Shown in pieces: positions 1 through 5,460 of a stretch of DNA of 7,568 nt. Within the stretch, counting starts at the first letter, position 1. Every line of letters begins with the position of its first letter. Below the pieces are notes generated by a model. That model saw nothing but the letters and a program-made list of their open reading frames with translations. It was not told the origin of the DNA and searched no databases. The DNA is from UBA9337 sp036584565 (GTDB lineage Bacteria > Patescibacteriota > Minisyncoccia > Moranbacterales > UBA9337): positions 1 to 7,568 of the forward strand of contig JAZHDF010000012.1 in the NCBI GenBank assembly GCA_036584565.1, written 5' to 3'. The translations under genes were made by a program, and so were the position numbers.

Positions 1-64
1 TGAAAAGCTTATGCCAGAGGCAATTTATGATTTAATTGAAAAAGAAAATGAGAAAAATCAATAG
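1..64 (+). CDS. 3' end of an unidentified gene running in from the left edge
   Basis: An open frame enters from the left edge (first whole codon at 2-4) and stops at TAG 62-64. It gives about 20 C-terminal residues ending in a charged helix-like tail, DLIEKENEKNQ. Too little is present to identify a family. Its stop lies 17 nt inside the following HNH endonuclease gene, which points to translational coupling and one operon. HNH proteins of the PtuB/TIGR02646 type usually follow a gene for an AAA/ABC-type ATPase (PtuA in Septu systems, or the retron Ec78 ATPase). The likely identity is therefore an ATPase, but only the neighbour supports that; the visible residues do not. Confidence 0.55.
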   Translation, partial: EKLMPEAIYDLIEKENEKNQ

Positions 65-623
65 ACCACCATGTCCAAATCCAACAGCTTTGGCTACTCG
101 CTATAATCATCCAGATAACAAACCATTATTAGGAGCTGCTAGTTTTGGTAAATGTATGTATTGTGAAGAAAAAATATTGTCTTCACAGTTTGGAGATATC
201 GAACATATAAAGCCAAAATCAAGGTTCCCAAAATTAGAGTTTGAATGGAATAATTTAGGTTTAGTTTGCTCAAAATGTAATAATGCAAAATCTAATAAGT
301 ATGATGAAGAAACACCATTTATAGATCCATATACTGAAGATCCTGAAGATTACATCTTAGCAGCAGGAACATTTTTAGTTAACAAAAGAGGATCTGAAAG
401 AGGAGAATTAACAATTTCCGAAATCACACTAAATAGACCTGATCTTGTAGAAAAAAGGCATGAAAAAATACAAAGAATTGGAAAAACAATTGATTCATGC
501 TTTAGAACCAAAAATGAAACATTAAAAAATAATGCTCTTGAAGAACTAAAAAAAGAAGCTACTGAAGATAAGGAATATTCTCTGTGTGTAAAATATTTAT
601 TGAAAAGCCACGAGATACTTTAA
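48..623 (+). CDS. HNH endonuclease, PtuB/TIGR02646-like
   Basis: A probable zinc-stabilised HNH (beta-beta-alpha metal) nuclease of 191 residues, expected to cut nucleic acid as the effector of an ATPase-nuclease defence pair. Seen: two CxxC pairs (C36/C39 in CMYCE, C74/C77 in CSKCN) that would bind structural zinc; the catalytic stretch GDIEHIKPKS at 49-58, with H53 as the likely general base; and the spacer motif WNNLGLVC at 67-74. The rest is a charged, mostly helical C-terminal region. I chose ATG at 48 because MRKINR is a typical opening for this family. An in-frame TTG at 36 would add only four residues (a Leu codon read as Met, then KKK). No clear Shine-Dalgarno is visible, and the start lies inside the upstream gene. 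Known for the family: PtuB homologues act in Septu and in retron Ec78 together with PtuA. Inferred: the same role here. It could instead be a solitary HNH nuclease. Confidence 0.85.
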   Translation: MRKINRPPCPNPTALATRYNHPDNKPLLGAASFGKCMYCEEKILSSQFGDIEHIKPKSRFPKLEFEWNNLGLVCSKCNNAKSNKYDEETPFIDPYTEDPEDYILAAGTFLVNKRGSERGELTISEITLNRPDLVEKRHEKIQRIGKTIDSCFRTKNETLKNNALEELKKEATEDKEYSLCVKYLLKSHEIL

Positions 624-629
624 TATGGT

Positions 630-678
630 GTTTTTCTTTTTCCAATTCACCCCTAACCCCTCTTGGAAAAAGAAAAAC
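630..678. repeat. 15-bp perfect inverted repeat after the HNH gene
   Basis: Arms GTTTTTCTTTTTCCA (630-644) and its exact complement (664-678) flank a 19-nt C-rich loop containing CACCCCTAACCCCTC. It begins 6 nt after the HNH stop codon, so it could end transcription or protect the mRNA 3' end. No T-run follows the stem on either strand, so it is not a classical intrinsic terminator. The C-rich loop resembles AGGGGTTAGGGGTG-type dispersed repeats that I associate with other bacterial genomes, so it may be a mobile-repeat remnant. Confidence 0.6.
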
Positions 679-690
679 GAAAAAATAAAA

Positions 691-733
691 ATTCCAATAA
701 AATAATAAAATTCTTCAATAAAATAATAAGGAA
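691..733. repeat. AT-rich two-copy tandem duplication
   Basis: CAATAAAATAATAA occurs at 695-708 and again at 716-729, each preceded by ATTC (period 21). The second copy runs into GGAAT, which complements the ATTCC at 691-695. It lies between the inverted repeat and the hairpin island. No coding signal is seen. Confidence 0.6.
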
Positions 734-773
734 TGAAAAAATATTGAAAAATACGCTTCGGGGTCGTTGCACT

Positions 774-805
774 TGATTTTCTTCCGTTATCACTACAGAA
801 AATCA
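774..805. repeat. 9-bp hairpin with TTATCACTAC loop
   Basis: TGATTTTCT (774-782) pairs exactly with AGAAAATCA (797-805). The 14-nt loop contains CGTTATCACTAC, a close variant of the CGCTATCGCTAC in the loop at 864-877. Confidence 0.6.
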
Positions 806-818
806 CCCTCGCACAACA

Positions 819-897
819 CAGTATATCTGGCTCGCTCCTGCCGTCGCTCGACCCATATTTGCCTTCGCTATCGCTACGGCAAACATCAGATATACTG
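819..897. repeat. 11-bp inverted repeat enclosing a second hairpin
   Basis: CAGTATATCTG (819-829) is matched exactly by CAGATATACTG (887-897). Inside, TTTGCC (858-863) pairs with GGCAAA (878-883) around the loop TTCGCTATCGCTAC. The remaining interior carries more CTCGCTC and GTCGCTCG words. The right arm begins within AAACATCAGAT, which recurs at 1112-1122. Confidence 0.65.
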
Positions 898-900
898 AAA

Positions 901-959
901 CGTTGTACAAAATCCACTCGCTCCGCTAGTCGCTTTGCTCGCTAGGATTTTGTACAACG
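901..959. repeat. 15-bp perfect inverted repeat, CGTTGTACAAAATCC arms
   Basis: CGTTGTACAAAATCC (901-915) is matched exactly by 945-959. The 29-nt loop is rich in CTCGCT/CCGCTAG/CGCTTTGCTCG words. Its right arm shares bases 956-959 with the left arm of the next large stem (956-968), so as a single strand the two cannot both form fully. Confidence 0.75.
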
Positions 960-1136
960 GGCGCGCTTACCGGCAGCTGTTATACTCTGCCCACTCGCTT
1001 CCTACCTACATTTCATTTCGGCAGGCAGGCGCTTATGGACATCGTACAACAGCTGCTTATCTGAAATTTTTCTCTCCAAGAAAATACGCTTCGCTTTTTT
1101 CTCTCCGAGAAAAACATCAGATCAAGCGCGCCCGTT
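956..1136. repeat. 181-bp nested palindrome closed by a 13-bp GC-rich stem
   Basis: AACGGGCGCGCTT (956-968) pairs exactly with AAGCGCGCCCGTT (1124-1136). Inside lie two smaller stems in order: GCAGCTGTT (973-981) with AACAGCTGC (1048-1056), and ATCTGA (1059-1064) with TCAGAT (1117-1122). The second encloses the two hairpins at 1067-1114. A GGCAGGCAGGCG core word sits at 1020-1031. The result is a branched fold with one closing stem and at least two arms. Confidence 0.7.
1067..1114. repeat. Pair of near-identical 18-nt hairpin units
   Basis: 1067-1084 and 1096-1113 are the same 18-nt sequence with one mismatch, built around TTTTTCTCTCC. Each forms its own hairpin: a 6-bp stem 1068-1073/1079-1084, and an 8-bp perfect stem 1096-1103/1107-1114 with the 3-nt loop TCC. 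Between them sits ATACGCTTCGC. The spacing and near identity suggest a local duplication. Confidence 0.65.
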
Positions 1137-1162
1137 ATCCAAAACCTCGCAAGCTCCCTGTT

Positions 1163-1174
1163 TGCCTTTAGGCA
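1163..1174. repeat. TGCCT/AGGCA mini-hairpin
   Basis: A 5-bp palindrome (TGCCT, 2-nt loop, AGGCA) lies within a possible wider stem joining CCCTG (1156-1160) and CAGGG (1173-1177). It belongs to the same GCAGG-type word family as 1239-1258. Confidence 0.4.
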
Positions 1175-1194
1175 GGGGCTCACATTTTGTGGTT

Positions 1195-1213
1195 CCCCGC
1201 AAAAAAAGCGGGG
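1195..1213. repeat. CCCCGC-A7-GCGGGG hairpin
   Basis: CCCCGC (1195-1200) pairs with GCGGGG (1208-1213) around seven A residues. On the minus strand the loop is T7. The T-run lies in the loop and not after the stem, so this is not a standard terminator. Confidence 0.6.
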
Positions 1214-1238
1214 CACAGTCAGATAAATCCAGGATAGA

Positions 1239-1258
1239 CCTGCCTATCGGCAGGCAGG
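1239..1258. repeat. GGCAGGCAGG-type hairpin repeat
   Basis: CCTGCC (1239-1244) pairs with GGCAGG (1249-1254) across the loop TATC, followed by a second CAGG. Related words occur at 1020-1031 and, reverse-complemented, at 5276-5294, so this is a dispersed short repeat in this genome. Confidence 0.65.
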
Positions 1259-1271
1259 CGACTAACAATTG

Positions 1272-1280
1272 TGATATAAT
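1272..1280 (+). promoter_or_regulatory. Extended -10 promoter for the beta-helix gene
   Basis: TGATATAAT is a perfect TGnTATAAT extended -10 element (hexamer 1275-1280). No good -35 lies 16-18 bp upstream, as is usual for extended -10 promoters. Transcription would start near 1287, leaving a leader of about 50 nt that includes the hairpin at 1299-1311. It lies directly after the hairpin island and 58 bp before the start codon at 1339. Confidence 0.5.
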
Positions 1281-1298
1281 AAAATTATCAGAAACTAT

Positions 1299-1311
1299 CC
1301 GCCTTGGGCGG
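1299..1311 (+). repeat. Short GC hairpin in the leader
   Basis: CCGCC (1299-1303) pairs with GGCGG (1307-1311) across TTG. It would sit in the 5' leader of the beta-helix mRNA if the promoter call is right, 27 nt before the ATG. The GGCGGGCA word matches the genome's other GC-rich repeat hairpins, so it may be a repeat remnant and not a regulator. Confidence 0.4.
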
Positions 1312-1338
1312 GCAAATCTTACTTAAAAAATATAAAAA

Positions 1339-2961
1339 ATGAAAAAAAATAAATTTAAATTACTTTTTATATCAATAATTTGTTTAATTTTTTTTGGAAT
1401 AGCAAGAGATTCTGAAGCCAAAAATCTTTATGTTAACAACTCCGGATCACCAGCCTGTTTAGATAGTACAACTTATGCTAATAATAATGCGAGTAATCCC
1501 TGGTGTACAATAGGAAGAGCAGCCTGGGGAAGTACAAATAAAGCAACCCCCAACACATCCGAAGCAGCGCAGGCAGGAGACTTTGTTTTGGTTAGTGCAG
1601 GAACCTATCTGACCACGGGAACCGATATCAGATATGAACCAGCTTTAAATCCGGTCAATTCTGGTTCAGTGGAAAATCCCATCACTTTTCAAGCCGAAGG
1701 AATTGTCACCATTCAGCCGGATGTTTATATTTCTGGCTCAGTTCAATCAGCTACTGCCGGAACCATTACTCTTGACTCCAGCGCTTCAGATGTAGATGAT
1801 TTTTATAAAGGTTGGTATATTCGTATCACCGCCGGAACAGGAGCGGGGCAATCACGCTTTATTTCCTTACTTCAAATTCCAGGACAAGAACACATAACCA
1901 CTGGGTCATACAATGGCACCACTCGCACTGCACAACTCCAAAATGAGTGGGATATTATTCCCGATGAAAGCTCCACTTATCAACTAACCAAACCTGGGCC
2001 GCTTATTGGAACCAACGGCCGAGATTATATCGTTTGGGACGGATTTAGAATAGTGGAAAATGACTCCTATCATCCGGATACCGGATCAGTGGTGGTTTGG
2101 GACTCGGATTATGTTACTATAAAAAATTTGGAAATTATAGGCACCAATCTTCCTGTTCTTTTTGATAATCATAATGCAATCCGAGTGGAATATTCTAATT
2201 ATATTTTGGTAAAAAATAATAAAATTCATGGCTTAAGATCAACTCTTATTGAGGGCACTGGCAATCCGCAAAATGAGGCGGCGATTATGATTTATTCCAG
2301 CAACAATGGAATTTTTGAAAATAATGAAATATATGATATTCATAATGGATTTTTTCCTAAAGGCGGAGATGGAACCAACGGTGGTCATATTTTTCGCTAC
2401 AATAAAATTCATGACGCCTATAAAGCCATTAGAATAAGCTATCATTCGAATGTTCAAATTTATCAAAATATTATTTATAATGCAGACATAGCTATGCAAC
2501 CGGCAGAAAGCATTAGCAATATTTCGTTTTATAACAATACCATCTATAACGGAAGTTCAGGAGGATATAACTGGTATGCTTTCAGTGGAATAAACTTTTA
2601 CAATAATATTTTTTCCACCGTAACCAATCCTTTTAATTTAGAGGGTGGAGCCGGAGCTTTCACCTCCAATTACAATTTTTTTCATTCCTATAACAGCTTT
2701 ATAAATGGTGGATCTGGAAACTTGAACTGGTGGCAGTCGAACTCTGGCCTTGATTTAAATTCTTCTGAAGGAAACCCCGGATTCATAAATCCATCCGGAA
2801 ACGATTTTCATCTGGCAAGTGACTCCCCTGCCAAAATAGCTGGGCAAGGCGGAGAGATTGCCGGAGCCTATATTAACGACTTTAAATGCATTGGTTTAGA
2901 ATCGGAATGCGATATGGATGATATTTCTCCCGCCAATCCAAGTGGCTTAAATGTTCAGTAG
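1339..2961 (+). CDS. Secreted right-handed parallel beta-helix protein
   Basis: A 540-residue exported protein. Residues 1-27 are a classic signal peptide: KKNKFK, a hydrophobic core LLFISIICLIFFGIA, then a cut likely after DSEA. Residues 30-90 hold the usual lead-in of pectate-lyase-like beta-helix proteins (NPWCTIGRAAW, then QAGDFVLVSAGTY). Residues about 136-218 carry an inserted module with DDFYKGWYIRITAGTGAGQSR. The helix resumes at about 225, with coil repeats of the N-N-x-I-x type (NNKIHG 293, NNEIYD 328, YNKIHD 354, YNNTIY 398, YNNIF 421). The typical closing motif GNPGFINPSGNDFHLASDSPA spans 478-498. Such folds bind or cleave polysaccharide or act as adhesins; no catalytic residues can be assigned. 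The protein ends at PANPSGLNVQ, which resembles the linker before a fibronectin domain, so it may be truncated. No Shine-Dalgarno is visible. No anchor or sorting signal is seen. Confidence 0.85.
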   Translation: MKKNKFKLLFISIICLIFFGIARDSEAKNLYVNNSGSPACLDSTTYANNNASNPWCTIGRAAWGSTNKATPNTSEAAQAGDFVLVSAGTYLTTGTDIRYEPALNPVNSGSVENPITFQAEGIVTIQPDVYISGSVQSATAGTITLDSSASDVDDFYKGWYIRITAGTGAGQSRFISLLQIPGQEHITTGSYNGTTRTAQLQNEWDIIPDESSTYQLTKPGPLIGTNGRDYIVWDGFRIVENDSYHPDTGSVVVWDSDYVTIKNLEIIGTNLPVLFDNHNAIRVEYSNYILVKNNKIHGLRSTLIEGTGNPQNEAAIMIYSSNNGIFENNEIYDIHNGFFPKGGDGTNGGHIFRYNKIHDAYKAIRISYHSNVQIYQNIIYNADIAMQPAESISNISFYNNTIYNGSSGGYNWYAFSGINFYNNIFSTVTNPFNLEGGAGAFTSNYNFFHSYNSFINGGSGNLNWWQSNSGLDLNSSEGNPGFINPSGNDFHLASDSPAKIAGQGGEIAGAYINDFKCIGLESECDMDDISPANPSGLNVQ

Positions 2962-3067
2962 TTTAAAACGATTTTATTAAGAATTTTGTTTCAAAAAAAA
3001 TTGTCTCAGAAAATAAAATGATGAAATAATAAAAAAATTTCTATTATACCGCACTCACCCGCTAAAA

Positions 3068-3095
3068 TTGAACTGATTTTTTAATCTTTTACAAT
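3068..3095 (+). promoter_or_regulatory. Possible sigma-70-type promoter for the paired anchor genes
   Basis: TTGAAC (3068-3073) and TACAAT (3090-3095) are 16 bp apart, 28 bp before the ATG at 3124. In such AT-rich DNA this match could be chance. It is the best candidate in the 162-bp spacer after the beta-helix gene, where I see no terminator. Confidence 0.35.
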
Positions 3096-3123
3096 TAATT
3101 TAATAAATAACTAAAACATAAAT

Positions 3124-3981
3124 ATGAATCAAAAAGATATTATTGCAGTTTTGGTAGTCATTGTTATTATATTACTCGGCACAACCGTATACTATGCCAC
3201 ATTAAGCAAAGTCAATGAACCAATTGCAATTGCACCCATGACACAACAACCCTCAACCCCACCCGCCAATAAAACGGCTGATTGGAAAGAATATTCTTCT
3301 GTAAATTTTGGCATATCTTTCAAATATCCGAGAAATTATGTTTTTATGGACAGATCAAATAATGCTGAAAAAGCTATATTAATTGGGGATAAAAATTTTC
3401 CAAACCCCGAAATTGCGCCAAGTTATCATGCTCCGATTACGATATCGAAATATGACGAAAAACTGCTCAATGATCAGATATCTACTCTATTTAATACTAA
3501 AAAAACCACAATGACTATCGACGGTGAAAATGCTAATGTTATTGAGGGTAATTACCAAAATTATCCCGCACCCAATATTCCGGCTGACAAGCACATCAAA
3601 ATTATTACTATTCCAGGCAAAAACATAACAATCACAGCTCGAGATTACTATACCGGAACCGAATCGGATTGGAATGAAATAAGTTCGGTTGTGGACAGTC
3701 TCTTAGCCACAATTGAATTTACACGAGATAAGATTACACAAGAAATCAAAGAATTCTGTGAAGAATATGATACACCCAAATGCCTACCAATAGAATCTTC
3801 CGAATTTATAGATATAAACGATAAATTTATTGTTATCAAAGTCAATAACAGTATAAATTATTTATTAACAAAAAAAGGTAATGATTGGCGTGTAAGTATT
3901 GCCTCCGAGGAAAATAACATCTGTGATACCGGCTCCGATAGTCCCGACTTAGTTGAATATTGCAGAAGTTTAAGAAAATAA
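3124..3981 (+). CDS. Single-anchor extracytoplasmic protein with PsbP-like domain
   Basis: A 285-residue protein. Residues 6-27 form one hydrophobic helix, followed by a Pro/Thr-rich linker (38-50), so the bulk should lie outside the membrane. Residues about 56-200 begin NFGISFKYPRNYVF, the hallmark opening of PsbP-like domains (usually a Tyr/Phe-Gly-aromatic-lysine-Tyr-Pro motif). They continue with alternating beta strands and end in a helix, WNEISSVVDSLLATIEF. The C-terminal part (about 201-285) is separate, charged, and has four cysteines (212, 220, 267, 280) that could form disulfides; I do not recognise it. Function unknown; PsbP-like domains in non-photosynthetic bacteria have no general role. 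The next gene follows after 10 nt, so the two are probably co-transcribed, and it repeats this N-terminal anchor. No Shine-Dalgarno is visible. Confidence 0.8.
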   Translation: MNQKDIIAVLVVIVIILLGTTVYYATLSKVNEPIAIAPMTQQPSTPPANKTADWKEYSSVNFGISFKYPRNYVFMDRSNNAEKAILIGDKNFPNPEIAPSYHAPITISKYDEKLLNDQISTLFNTKKTTMTIDGENANVIEGNYQNYPAPNIPADKHIKIITIPGKNITITARDYYTGTESDWNEISSVVDSLLATIEFTRDKITQEIKEFCEEYDTPKCLPIESSEFIDINDKFIVIKVNNSINYLLTKKGNDWRVSIASEENNICDTGSDSPDLVEYCRSLRK

Positions 3982-3991
3982 TCAAAAAAAT

Positions 3992-4486
3992 ATGAATCAA
4001 AGAAACATCATTGCAGTCCTAGGTATTACTGTCGTAATTTTACTTGGCACGACCATATATTTTGCAACTATCAGCATCTTCCAACATTCAAAACCCGCAG
4101 CAAAACAACCAACAGCTCCCCTCTCTAAAACACAGACCCCTCGGTGTGGAAAATTAAGCCAATTCAAGAATGAATCTTGGGCTAACAATTTTGCTGCCCG
4201 AGGCACAGTATTTAATGATGAAAATGAGGGCTGTAAGATTGGAGATATTTTTCTGGCAAATAATGGTCCGTCGGAGTTCGGGTGTAACTCGGTAGTTAAA
4301 TATGATATCAAAAACAACAAACTTATTCAAACTTCGTTAGCCGCCCCAAATGCTTGTGCGACACATTTCGGCGAGATTACTGATAACTATGTTGAATACT
4401 TTGGTCAACAGGGCGATGCCGGAATGTTAAAAAATTATCACGGCAGATATTATTTTAAGGAAGATAGAATTGAAAGCATAAAGTGA
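3992..4486 (+). CDS. Small single-anchor protein sharing its neighbour's N-terminus
   Basis: A 164-residue protein. Its first 28 residues are identical at 19 positions to those of the gene just upstream, including IIAVL and ILLGTT. A Pro/Lys/Thr-rich linker (33-50) and an extracytoplasmic domain of about 110 residues follow. This domain has four cysteines (52, 81, 98, 122) and late beta-strand-like segments (NYVEYFG, GRYYFKEDRI). I do not recognise the domain. It starts 10 nt after its neighbour's stop, which supports one transcript. The two proteins differ completely after the anchor. This fits either duplication followed by domain replacement or a genomic family using one stock anchor. Function unknown. 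Confidence 0.75.
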   Translation: MNQRNIIAVLGITVVILLGTTIYFATISIFQHSKPAAKQPTAPLSKTQTPRCGKLSQFKNESWANNFAARGTVFNDENEGCKIGDIFLANNGPSEFGCNSVVKYDIKNNKLIQTSLAAPNACATHFGEITDNYVEYFGQQGDAGMLKNYHGRYYFKEDRIESIK

Positions 4487-4538
4487 GTTATAAGCCATAC
4501 TAAATAATTTTCAAAAGCTAAAAAAATTAATAAAAAAT

Positions 4539-4838
4539 ATGAAAACACAAACAAAGGGATTGATTTGGGGTATCATAATAGGCATACTATCATTATTTCA
4601 TTCTCTCTTTTTCTTCATGTCCTGTGCTGGAGGTTGCTCCTCTTCTATGTTTATTTATATAAATTTAAGCTATTTTGTCTCTGCTTTTCTAGAAATGATA
4701 TTTAATAATGACACAATTACATATTCATCTTTAATACTATCAGGACCAATAATTTATGGCTCTATAGGGTGGCTTATCGGAAAGGTGAGATCTAGATCAA
4801 GTAAAAATATTAATACTAATTTTATTAATTACAATTAA
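4539..4838 (+). CDS. Small three-helix membrane protein
   Basis: A 99-residue protein with hydrophobic helices at about 8-28, 37-56 and 64-82. CAGGC lies in the first loop, and a short basic tail KVRSRSSKN follows the last helix, which contains the glycine-rich GPIIYGSIGWLIG. Small proteins of this build are common in CPR genomes, usually without a known role. It starts 52 bp after the preceding stop and probably continues the same plus-strand group. It converges with the MazG-like gene on the other strand, with a 15-bp gap. No Shine-Dalgarno is visible. Helical membrane character and a clean start support a real gene; no function can be given. Confidence 0.6.
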   Translation: MKTQTKGLIWGIIIGILSLFHSLFFFMSCAGGCSSSMFIYINLSYFVSAFLEMIFNNDTITYSSLILSGPIIYGSIGWLIGKVRSRSSKNINTNFINYN

Positions 4839-4853
4839 CAAATTAATTTTATT

Positions 4854-5171
4854 TTAAAACTCCGAAACCCTGAATTTTCCTTTTATTTTTTTCTTCTTAC
4901 GATTCATTATCTTTTTGTGCTTTTGCCAAAAAGCTTCTTCGAATTCTTCCAGAGTCACACCCGTGCTAATCAGATTCCCAATTATCAAATTAAACAAATC
5001 TACATTTTCCTCGATAAAATCTTCTTTAGACTTTCCTTTGGTCACCGCTTGTGCCAATTCCCCCAATTCTTCCGTCATTAAATTCAGCCGAAAAGTCATT
5101 TCTTCGTTATTAGTCCCTTTCATTTTATGTTTCTCGTGGAACTTTTTTATGGCTTCGTAATACTTCTTCAT
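4854..5171 (-). CDS. MazG-like nucleotide pyrophosphohydrolase
   Basis: A 105-residue single-domain, mostly helical protein of the all-alpha NTP pyrophosphatase superfamily. These enzymes hydrolyse nucleoside triphosphates to the monophosphate and pyrophosphate, usually to clear non-canonical or excess nucleotides. Seen: the metal-binding EExxE at 34-38 (EELGE) and ExxD at 55-58 (within EENVDLF), separated by 16 residues as in the MazG pattern. A basic tail (NRKKKKIKGK, 90-99) follows. The length fits single-domain MazG-like proteins, not the two-domain E. coli MazG. The substrate cannot be read from sequence. ATG at 5171 opens a natural KKYYEAIKKF helix. Just upstream on the coding strand are three 8-bp tandem repeats, and no Shine-Dalgarno is visible. 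Confidence 0.85.
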   Translation of the reverse strand: MKKYYEAIKKFHEKHKMKGTNNEEMTFRLNLMTEELGELAQAVTKGKSKEDFIEENVDLFNLIIGNLISTGVTLEEFEEAFWQKHKKIMNRKKKKIKGKFRVSEF

Positions 5172-5180
5172 ATCAACAAT

Positions 5181-5204
5181 TTAGCAAGTTAGCATATTAG
5201 CATT
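5181..5204. repeat. Three 8-bp tandem units, TTAGCAWD type
   Basis: TTAGCAAG, TTAGCATA and TTAGCATT stand head to tail, starting 9 bp upstream of the MazG-like start codon. They are in the leader or promoter position of that gene. Confidence 0.65.
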
Positions 5205-5231
5205 TTTATCTTAGATCCCTGCATTCGCGAG

Positions 5232-5258
5232 AATGACAATTACAATGAACTTGTCATT
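5232..5258. repeat. AATGACAA/TTGTCATT inverted repeat
   Basis: AATGACAA (5232-5239) pairs with TTGTCATT (5251-5258), loop 11 nt. TGTCATTTCGA here is also mirrored by TCGAGATGACA at 5370-5380. The two may mark the ends of one element of about 130 bp (5252-5380) resembling TGTCATTTCGAC-type dispersed repeats of other bacteria. Confidence 0.55.
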
Positions 5259-5266
5259 TCGACTAA

Positions 5267-5310
5267 ATAAATTTTGCCTGCCTGCCGGTAGGCGGGTACT
5301 CAAAATTTAT
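5267..5310. repeat. 10-bp inverted repeat around a GCCTGCCTGCC core
   Basis: ATAAATTTTG (5267-5276) pairs exactly with CAAAATTTAT (5301-5310). The enclosed core is the reverse complement of the GGCAGGCAGGCG repeat at 1020-1031 and 1249-1260. It has the same stem-plus-core design as the island upstream of 1339. Confidence 0.65.
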
Positions 5311-5400
5311 GCATAGAGAAATCTAAAATTATTTATTTCTGAGATCTCTCGACTCCACTATCGCTACGCTCGAGATGACACACTGACGTTTACGTTTTTA

Positions 5401-5445
5401 AAATTCTTAAATTCCCGACTTCTCAAATTCATATCTTATAAACTT
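5401..5445. repeat. Dispersed repeat block, copy 1
   Basis: 36 of the first 44 positions match 6035-6078. Shared words include AAATTCT, CAAATTC and TTATAAA. The earlier sequence AATGAACTTGTCATTT (5244-5259) and GAAATCTAAA (5318-5327) also recur in the same order near 6001-6037. Confidence 0.65.
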
Positions 5446-5460
5446 TACAAACTATCCCAT

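Larger units (their letters stand above)
748..1260. repeat. Hairpin-rich intergenic island of nested inverted repeats
   Basis: This GC-richer block fills most of the 715-bp spacer between 623 and 1339. It is built of many perfect inverted repeats of 6 to 15 bp, listed separately. It also holds direct repeats: AAAATACGCTTCG at 748-760 and 1081-1093; AAACATCAGAT at 881-891 and 1112-1122; GTACAAC at 952-958 and 1044-1050. Loops repeatedly contain words such as TCGCTATCGCTAC, CTCGCTCCGCTAG and TTATCACTAC. Short open frames here on both strands follow the palindromes and look like no protein. Nested, loop-sharing palindromes suggest repeat elements inserted in or beside one another. A structured RNA cannot be excluded. 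Confidence 0.75.

Noticed and set aside
901..1136. Integron attC-like sites, because of GTTGTAC/GTACAAC and AACGGGC/GCCCGTT arms
   Set aside because: The arms do not give the RYYYAAC and GTTRRRY core pair, there is no cassette arrangement, and no integrase is present.
1195..1213. Minus-strand terminator (GC stem with seven T)
   Set aside because: The T-run is in the loop, not after the stem, and no minus-strand gene lies upstream of it.
597..1216. Three open frames of 67-106 codons within the spacer (minus 597-917, plus 935-1171, minus 1013-1216)
   Set aside because: They read through palindromes and AT-rich repeats on opposite strands, overlap each other, have no family features, and one runs into the HNH gene.
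624..1338. tRNA or other standard RNA gene in the hairpin-rich spacer
   Set aside because: No cloverleaf with a T-loop GTTCGANTC or equivalent, and no ribosomal, tmRNA or RNase P signature was found by eye.
2239..2499. Minus-strand open frame within the beta-helix gene, and the other antisense frames in 3648-3845, 3997-4320, 4915-5160, 5699-5926 and 6070-7266
   Set aside because: Each lies opposite a gene with clear family or membrane features and shows no features of its own.
4824..4850. Intrinsic terminator between the convergent genes (ATTAATT/AATTAAT followed by T-rich DNA)
   Set aside because: The stem is only 7 bp and entirely A/T, easily expected by chance in this DNA.
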